Shown in pieces: positions 56,611-64,000 of a stretch of DNA of 64,000 nucleotides; positions within the stretch are counted from its first letter, which is position 1, and every line of letters begins with the position of its first letter. Origin of the DNA: Mauremys mutica (lineage: Eukaryota; Chordata; Testudines; Geoemydidae); NCBI RefSeq assembly GCF_020497125.1, contig NC_059081.1, forward strand, positions 64,872,768 to 64,936,767, written 5' to 3'. Below the pieces are notes generated by a model. The model made no database searches. It was not told the DNA's origin and was given only the letters and a program-made list of their open reading frames with translations. A program made the position numbers and the translations under genes.

Positions 56611-59090
56611 ATAAGTAGTTAGCACATAGTCTAAGGGACGAAACTATCTTTTCAATCTTGTGTTTAGCTGTCACACTCTTAGTATCTTTCCCAGACTTGA
56701 AGAAAAGCTTTTGTGTAGCTCAAACCCATCTCTCTCTCACCACCAGAAGATTTTGATAAAATAAATTACCCTCCCCCACACCTTCTTTCTCCAATTGTAA
56801 AGTTCTCGGCCATGTTGGCTTGTCTACACTTTACAAAGTGCGCCTGTATGGCAACCTGGGTTGGGAAATGTTACGAGGGTGGGAAAGTTTTTTCTGCTCC
56901 CTTTAGTGCAGCTTGTGCCTCCTCTACTAGGGGACAACTGGAGGCTTGTGAGTCCCCTAGCACAAGCTAGAGCCACCTAAATTGCACTGCTGCCTCAGTG
57001 GCCCCTATGGGTCGTTGCAGGAGCACAGAATCACTAGGGTACAGGCTGACCCCAGCCATGCCATCCCTTCTCTGCCCCTCCCATGACATGCTGAATGAGG
57101 GCGTCATAGGAAGGCAGGGGCTGGCTGGACCCAAGGGGCTGGAAGGTCATGGAGGAGGTGCCAGCAAGTACATCATCTTTCCCTTTATGTCCATGTCCAG
57201 TTAAAGGACAGTTTAGTCCTGACGTAGCAATGTTCAGCCATCAAGCTGAGAGTCACTCAAGAAATACTCAAGATGGAGATTACATTTCAATTCATTTAAG
57301 ACAGTGAATTATGAACTATAATCACTACATTTACAAAAAACCCAAACCATGAGTGGCTTGTCCATGCTGTGCTGGTCATAGAGAGGAGGAGAGGAATCCG
57401 AAGCAATCAAAGTCCGTGTTTAGCTCATACTCGGTCAATATTTCGCTCTGCACAGCACTGATCGGTGTACTGCTGGGTTAGCAACAAAACAAAAGCCAAA
57501 GCCCTTATTCAGCACAATTTTCAAGTGTAGCAGAAGTTTCTCATCCTGTTTCCTTTCTTGTTTGTACGTCTCCCCTAATGAATCATGGTGGACCGGTTTG
57601 TGCTTTTAAATGAGACAGGACAGCAGGTGGGTAAATCCTCTTCTCTCTGGCTTCCTGGACTGTATCTCCATGTTTTGGCAGTATCTCTGGAAAGTAACAA
57701 AATAAATAGTGTTGGCTTGTTTTCCCCCCTTTGTTGCAAGTTGAATTTACGCTCAGAGAGCCACTGTAGGATTTTTCTATTAACAGTTAAAAGCTTAAAT
57801 TTCACATCTCTCCTAAAGATAATGCTGATGTTCACAGCCTCTGAAAGCCCTTAGATCAATATACCATGTCCATATTACCAGCACTGAATCCAAAACATTA
57901 CGGTACAAAGCTCATCCGCGACAAGGCTATTAGTTATATCCCTGCTACAATATAGCCTTGTTGTATGTATAATTAGCTTTACCCTTGATTCATGAAAACT
58001 CAGACTATAAAGCACTTGAAACACAGATGCTACTGCATCTCCCTTGCATAGTCAGCTCTGGTTTTCCGACTCGTGTATAGCATGTAGTCGACAGAAAGAG
58101 AGCAAGTTGTATCCCATCCTGTGAGAAGAGGGCATATTCTCCTCTCAGCAGGGGCAATCCAGCCCTGTAGAACCAGCTCAGGGAATACAGACTCTGGAAC
58201 ATTTTCCCCGTGTGTCTTATTTTGCTGATTGGACTTTATATGGGTTTGGGTTGTGGCTGGAGAACCAGCCGTTGTGCTTCCTTGCAGACGTACTGGATCC
58301 ACAATGGGATATCCATCAGAGAGTCAGTGCTGCTTCAAGCAGCATTAACTCCCACAGGGCCTCCTGTCCTGAGCTGCTGTCAAGGTAGATGGAAGGGCAA
58401 GAATCAGCGTGGCACATGGCCGTGGGCAGCTGTGTGTGTCATGAGACATCTGCTTGTTTAGCTGCCAAACTTCCTGCCCAGTCCACAAAGGATGACAACC
58501 CATCACCCCCATCCCATGACAGACCTGTGAGAAAGAAACTGGGTAAATAGAAACTCTCACGTTTCCTGCTCCCTGCACAAATATTTCTCCTCACACAAAG
58601 AAGGCCGTGGCCCAGTGAGTGTAAATGATAAAATACATACTGTGCCATTTTGCCATCATGAACAAGGGCCCACAGGCTCATGGCAGGCACGTGCCTTGCT
58701 CACGTTTCACAAGCCTTGGAGAAATACTGGGAGTGGCTTCCTGAAATTAGAGGCACGGTCAGGGTCAAATCCCTTACTCTTGCTCCCTTCCGGAGCAGCT
58801 TTAAAAGGGGAGAGTAAGTGATTTAAAGCCACCCCAAGGCTAGTATAGATCACTGCTGTTGCCTTCCTGAAAGCCAGCTCTGTGAAAATGCTGCCCATAC
58901 TTCTGTGAGTGTGCTGCTATTGCTCCTTGGGGAGCACTATATTTGTGGACAAGATGGATGGTAAAGTGAAATGGTGGCTAATGGGTGATATTTCACACTA
59001 ACAATATGCAGCAAGGATAACCTGTTTGCCTTGTACCGAATGCTGTTTAGTGTACAAGCTTACACGACTGAGTGTTGGGGCACCCTCTTT
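56611..59090. other. No gene recognised, two weak exon candidates
   Basis: At 57585-57626 an open frame ends in a good donor but has no acceptor. At 58288-58384 an acceptor and weak donor frame 97 open bases. The rest shows no classified repeat except a MITE-like end at 56822. Confidence 0.4.
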
Positions 59091-59099
59091 ATATCTTGA

Positions 59100-59710
59100 C
59101 TACTGTTGTAACCAGTATAATGATCTGACTAGTTCAATGGGGAATCTAGACTTGCTACTTAAACCAATATTCTGCTTATACTAGGAAATCAAGCATAACA
59201 AGAATCTGTTTCTTGTTATTATCAGTATAACCAATGTACCAGTTTCTCAGGGAAACAGCTTCCTAGGCTTTTAATGCAACCAGTTCCCCATGATAAGCAT
59301 ATCAGTTCTCTAGTAAACCAAAAACATGTCTCCCAGTATAACCAGGGTACCATTTCCCCCCACTGTAAGGCACCAAACCACCTCATTTGGTTCCCACTGT
59401 AACTGATGCCCGCTTCCCTTTATCCATATGGAGTATACAGGTAGGTGAGTGTCGCAGTGTTGCTGTTTGGCTATTGCACATTTAAACATCTAGAAGCCTG
59501 TTGAGGCAGTTCTGATTTTTCCCAAGGAGACTTTACTTTTATTGGCTTCTCCTTCATCTAAAACAGAAGTTATTCAGATTGAAGGTACGTGGTTGCGTTT
59601 TCTATGCACAGAAAAACAGCAGTTGGGGTAACTAGTAATGCCAATTTCCAGTGTAACCAGTGCAGCCAGTATGCCAGTTTCCCTGTAGAGCAATATTCCC
59701 ATTTAGCACC
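59100..59710 (+). repeat. Degenerate minisatellite of AGTATAACCAGTACCAGTTTCC-type units
   Basis: Phrases AGTATAACCAATGTACCAGT, AGTATAACCAGGGTACCATT, CACTGTAACTGATGCCCGCT and AGTGTAACCAGTGCAGCCAG recur at irregular 35-150 bp spacing. They resemble the GGTAACAGTACCAGTTTC unit at 17153. Confidence 0.5.
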
Positions 59711-60243
59711 CCTTAATCGTCCACTACTTCAGTGCTTAGCATAATAAGGGTCTCTCTCAGTGGAGCTGATTGCTATGGTTACAAGCCCTCTGCTGCTCAT
59801 TGGTCTCCAGGTGCTGTAAACGGGGAAGCATTTATACTATTTGTGGAAATTCTGCCTCTTTCTAATGTGGCACATCTCTGAGCCTTTATACTATGCTTTT
59901 TGCATTGGTCCTCCCATTGCTAACTCGCATGGTTTTGGTGGGAGAATACAGGGTTCAATTTCCATTGTGATGTTTGGACAAAGGTTTTGTAGTAATCCCC
60001 CTCCCCACCCCCACAATGCTTTAAAGAGTGAGTCTGACCAGATTGTGCACCACCAGCCTCTTAAGGTTGCTTAAAACAAAGATCCACCTCCTTTCCCTCC
60101 ACAGGGCAGCCACAATTTCTGTCCACGAGCTCACCTTAGCACGGTGACTGTTCAGGTCTAGCATTGTTAGCAGGACCAGTGACCCCAAGAATGAACAAGA
60201 GTAGGAGGACCATAATAGTGGTCTGTATTTTGAAGAGATCTAA

Positions 60244-61460
60244 AACCATAGAATCATAGAAGATTAGGGTTGGAAGACACCTCTGGAGGTCATCTATTCC
60301 AACCCCCTGCTCAAGGCAGACCAATCCCCAACTAAATCATCCCAGGCAGGGCTTTGTTAAGCAGGGCCTTAAAAACCTCTAAGGATGGAGATTCCCCCAC
60401 CGCTCTATGTAATCCTTTCCAGTGCTTCACCACCCTTCTAGTGAAATAGTGTTTCCTAATATCCAAGCTAGATCTCCACCACTGCAACTTGAGACCATTC
60501 CTCCTTGTTCTGTCATCTGCCACCACTGAGAACAGCCAAGCTCCATCCTCTTCAGGTAGTTGAAGGCTGCTATCAAGTCTCCCCCTCACTCTTCTCTTCT
60601 GCAGACTAAATAAGCCCAGTTCCCTCAGCCTCTCCTCATAAGTCATGTATCCCAGCCCCCTGATCATTTTCATTGCCCTTCGCTGGACTCTCTCCAATTT
60701 GTCCACATCCTTTCTGTAGTGGGAGGCCCCAAACTGGATACAGTACTCCAGATGTGGCCTCACCAGTCTTGAAAAGAGGGGAATAATAACTTCCCTCAAT
60801 CTGCTGCAATGCTCCTACTAATACAGCCCAATATGCCGTTAGCCTTCTTGGCAACAAGGGCACACTGTTGACTCATATCCAGCTTTTCATCCACTGTAAT
60901 CCTCTGGTTCTTTTCTGCAGAACTGCCGCTTAGCCAGTCAGTCCCCAGCCTGTAGCGGTGCATGGGATTCTTCCTTCCTAGGTGCAGAACTCTGCACTTG
61001 TCCTTGTTGAACCTCATCAGATTTCTTTTAGCCCAATCCTCCAATTTGTCTAGGTCACTCTGGACCCTATCCCTACCTTCCAGTATATCTACCTCTCCCC
61101 CCAGCTTAGTGTCATCATCTGTGAACTTGCTGAGGGTGCAATCCATCCCATCATCCAGATCATTAATGAAGATGTTGAAGAAAACTGGCCCCAGTACTGA
61201 CCCCTGGGGCACTCCGCTTGATACTGTCTGCCAACTAGACATTGAGCTGTTGATCACTACCCATTGAGCCCAACGATCTAGCCAGCTTTCTGTCCACCTT
61301 ATAGTCCATTTATCCAATCCATACTTTTAAAACTTGCTGGCAAGAATACTGTGGGAGACCGTATCAAAAGTATTGCTAAAGTCAAGATATATCACGTCCA
61401 CCGCTTTCCCCATATCCACAGAGCCAGCTGTCTCATCATAGAAGGCAATCAGGTTGGCAG
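60244..61460 (-). pseudogene. CR1 LINE ORF2 C-terminal half and tail, reverse orientation
   Basis: On the minus strand it encodes reverse-transcriptase palm motifs: [33 protein letters not shown], then [13 protein letters not shown], where the FADD-type active site sits, and [19 protein letters not shown]. The thumb region and C-terminal blocks follow in a second frame after a break at 60796 (HLEYCIQFGASHYRKDV, RVQRRAMKMIRGLG). It ends at the left in CATAGAATCATAG, the reverse of the ATTCTATG tail. It is 5'-truncated near 61460 and has several breaks, so it is inactive, but it is the only copy in the window that still includes the catalytic region. Confidence 0.9.
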
Positions 61461-62180
61461 CATCAAGTGCCTGGAATTGTACTAGCTGCATCCAGTTGTG
61501 ACGCAGGCAGCGTGATATCAAATAAAGGGGTTTATTTGATCCTTCTGGCTTGTGTCTGTGTTGTAGCTACCTCTGTGTCCGATACAAAAGCCTGGACACA
61601 TTGCAGTTATGGCCACCCCCAGCTCAGCACCAGCCAGTAGGGCTAAATGACCATAAAGTGGAATCCAGGCACTCTTAAGGAGTATGTCAATGAATGTGTT
61701 GTGTTCCCCACAGATATCTGCCTAGAAGAGAGCTGGCTGAATATTTTTTCTATTTTTTGTTTTTGGCAAAAAATATCTTAAAATGCTCATTTTGCCTCGG
61801 ACAAAAAGACTTTGTTTCCTTTGAAAACTTTAATGGGAAATACAATTTATGCGACCGGGGCCATTGCCTCGCGGGGCTCTCCCCTCTGGGGCAGTACAGC
61901 TTCACACTACTTGGATTTACCAGCTATGTCTATGTTATAATCAAACACCCGTAGTTGGCCCATGGCAGCTGACTTGGGCTCGGGCTACGGGGCTGTGAAA
62001 TTGTGGTGTAGACATTTGGGCTCAGGCTAGAGCCTGAGCTCTGGGACCCCGTGCTAAAGGCAGCAAAGGAAACTGCAATGCCGAGAGGCACAAAAAGAGC
62101 AGAAGTAACTGCAACAGGAGGAGTAAATTAGCTGTTTGGATGATTAACTCCTTGGTCACAAAAAGACTCTTTTACGTATT
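61461..62180. other. No gene recognised
   Basis: Contains a MITE-like phrase near 62008-62020 (GTGTAGACATTTGGGCTC) and a frame of 86 codons (61694-61954) without support. Confidence 0.45.
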
Positions 62181-62879
62181 TGTGTCGGTCCTGGGGTGGC
62201 TGGCCCTGTAAGGGGAGTCAGGCCCCAGTGCTGTGTGATGGGCTGCTTTAGGGGGGAAACAAGCCTGCCTGTAAGCAATTAGCTGCCAGCCAGCCTCCTG
62301 GGCAGTCAATTGACTAATGAGCACCTGGGCCTGAAAAGGCTACAGAGCTCAACTGGAAAGCGGTGCTCTTAGGGTCAGGCTGCTCCTACACTGCCAGAGA
62401 CACCAGTCAAGGAATGCTGTTGTCTGCTGAGCAGTCCAGACCCAGGGAGAAAAGGACAAAGGTAAAAAAGGGGCCAGCTGAAGTGCTGCTTGGAGGCCAG
62501 AGCATCCCTGAATTAACCATGACCCAACAGAGAGGGCTGGGTGTCCTGTGCCAAGATGGGAAAAGTTGAGTGGGAAATCCCCTCTGCCCCAAAGGAGGGC
62601 TGGGACGTCCCCTGCTCCTGAGGGAGAATCTGCTGGCTATGGATGCCAGGACGTTGGGCCTGACTAGCAGGACTGGGAACTCCTGAACCTAGAGGTAGGG
62701 TTTTTTGGGGGGAAGTGAATTAAATCAGCTAGACTTCAGGAGAAGGAGACTATCGCGAAAAGACTCTGGATGACTGATTTCTTTCTGAATCCTGGGAGGA
62801 GGAGGAGGAGATTAGTGGGATGTGCGGGCAGAGCCTTGTCATGCCATGAGGGGGCACACTGGGGTGTCTCCCTGCCACA
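62181..62879. mobile_element. Possible solo LTR, ~699 bp
   Basis: The sequence starts TGTGTCGGTCCTGGGG and ends TCCCTGCCACA. The interior, with repeated GGGCTGG/GGGACG phrases, looks like an LTR I have seen in turtles. No convincing duplication flanks it (GTATT versus GCATG). Confidence 0.35.
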
Positions 62880-63004
62880 GCATGTAATGAAATTTAACAG
62901 GTTCCCCACTATGTTCTTTCTGGGATTAAAACATCTTCTTATATAGGGCTTGGACAGCTCCAAGAACTGCAGTACAAACATCCCACAAAAGCCTCCTATA
63001 ATTA

Positions 63005-63018
63005 GAGAGAGAGAGAGA
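63005..63018. repeat. (AG)n microsatellite
   Basis: Seven AG units. Confidence 0.85.
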
Positions 63019-63849
63019 AGGGGGTGGGGGCAGTGGGGGAGAGGAAACCCCCTTCTTGTTCTTCATTAGCTAGCCATGGGGGTTTCTCAGGGCCATTTTC
63101 CTGTCCCATATCTCCTAGTGTCAGTTTCTTTCTCCTCCCTTCTATTATCCCTGCTCTCTTTATGTATTGCTGACGTACCTGTCCTAGCAGCTCATTGTCT
63201 CTGTGGTGACCAGTAGCAGCGTTGCCAACTCTTGTGACTTTTATCCTGAGTCTTACAATATTTGGTGCTTTTTCTTAAAGCTTCAGCTTCTACAGTCATC
63301 TGAATATGTGAAAACTGAACTCTTCAGGCTTGCTGAGAAAAGCTTGGGAATATGACCTGAATTCACCCTAAAGGTTCAAACACCAGAAGGCAGATAAAGA
63401 GTCCCCAATCTATTTTTAATGAACTCTCGTGATTCTAAGCAAATCTCATAATATTTATGGGTCTTACGTGTGATCTTAGAATGCTTGGGTATGTATTGCA
63501 ACACTGCACTAGATACCTCAGGAGTTATGGTCACACTGTACGTGTCTGTTATCCTTTCCAGTTTCTGGTGTTTGTTTTTTATGTGGACATCACTAAAGAC
63601 ATCTGTTCAATGTGTAGCAGTGGTAAAAATAATAATCATAATAATCATCATAAAAAAGGATGCATTAGAAAGAGGATAGTATAATATGGAAAATATTCTA
63701 AATTCCATTGCAAAATTGAATGACACATCTGCCCCTGCAATACCATCTGTAGGCTTGCCTATAGCTTTCATCACTGCCTAGGCACATCCTTTCAAAAAGG
63801 GCATATCCATTTCTTCAATGATGAAGCCAGTTTATGTATATTTTACAAC

Positions 63850-64000
63850 AGGCCCTAGAGCCCCAGCCATGATCAGGGCACTGTTGTAAGAGACAGTCCC
63901 TCTTCCAAACAGCTGTCAATCTAAATGGACAAGCCAGACAAAGGAGGTACTTCTCTGTGCTCTTCAGCGGGAGTAAGTGACTTGCCCAAGGTCACACAGG
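63850..64000 (-). mobile_element. MIR-like SINE, reverse, cut by window edge
   Basis: GTAAGAGACAGTCCCTCTTC and TCAATCTAAATGGACAAGC belong to the tail, and GTGACTTGCCCAAGGTCACACAGG is the MIR core reverse complement. The copy continues past the window. Confidence 0.65.

Noticed and set aside
56321..56625. Possible CpG island promoter
   Set aside because: The CpG-rich stretch ends exactly at the terminal repeats and duplications of a MITE, and no first exon follows.
57585..57626. Exon-like MVDRFVLLNETGQQ with good donor GTGGGT
   Set aside because: No AG acceptor precedes it and no promoter-like features make it a first exon.
1..64000. CRISPR arrays, bacterial operons, riboswitches
   Set aside because: The repeats are dispersed transposable elements and microsatellites; nothing shows regularly spaced direct repeats or bacterial gene organisation.

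Overview
This window looks like nuclear DNA of a turtle, probably a cryptodire. The inference rests on the repeats. They include tRNA-headed SINEs with a CR1-type 3' end (14079-14456, 54843-55009), which match my memory of the tortoise Cry/PolIII SINE. There are also many 5'-truncated CR1 LINEs ending in the octamer ATTCTATG, several MIR-like CORE-SINEs, hAT and mariner-type MITEs, and solo LTRs. There are no bacterial genes, operons, CRISPR arrays or rRNA genes. The open frames are short, and nearly all are chance frames or pieces of transposable elements.

The only support for a host gene is a set of small plus-strand exons at 9688-9831, 49929-49971 and 50807-50871. Each has a pyrimidine-rich acceptor and a good donor. 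They are open, and their phases (0-0, 0-1, 1-0) splice together without a frameshift. I do not recognise the protein. If they belong together, most of the window is intron of one plus-strand gene that continues beyond at least one edge. Weaker exon candidates lie at 9391-9551, 36323-36440 and 58288-58384.

Layout: 1-757 is the end of a minus-strand solo LTR. 758-9000 is mostly unremarkable, with an LTR candidate (6126-6576), MIR copies and a MITE (8431-8724). 9040-9198 is a palindromic retroelement, followed by the first exon. 10-24 kb is intron-like, with MIR copies, a tRNA-derived SINE split by a second palindromic element (14152-14350), a third related element (19403-19566) and a degenerate minisatellite near 17.2 kb. 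24-35 kb is rich in CR1; one copy is split by a 1,106-bp LTR (24681-25786), and a foldback hAT MITE lies at 32402-32742. 38-43 kb holds a mariner-like MITE, a solo LTR inside a MIR copy (39832-40712) and another CR1. 48-54 kb holds a 1.2-kb LTR, two of the exons, a plus-strand solo LTR with a perfect 6-bp target duplication (51330-51727) and an inverted pair of hAT transposase fragments (51908-53456). 55-57 kb holds a TIR element with an internal G-rich minisatellite and a CpG-rich hAT MITE. 60-61.5 kb is a minus-strand CR1, and a possible further LTR lies at 62181-62879.

The window records layered insertion more than a gene system. Target-site duplications can be read directly for eight insertions, and three nested insertions give relative ages. 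The least explained items are the unidentified exons, the palindromic retroelement with 10-11 bp duplications, a roughly 80-bp hairpin family built around the phrase CATTGACTTCAATGG, and an isolated 26-bp hairpin at 36901-36976. Family names are from memory, not from a database search.
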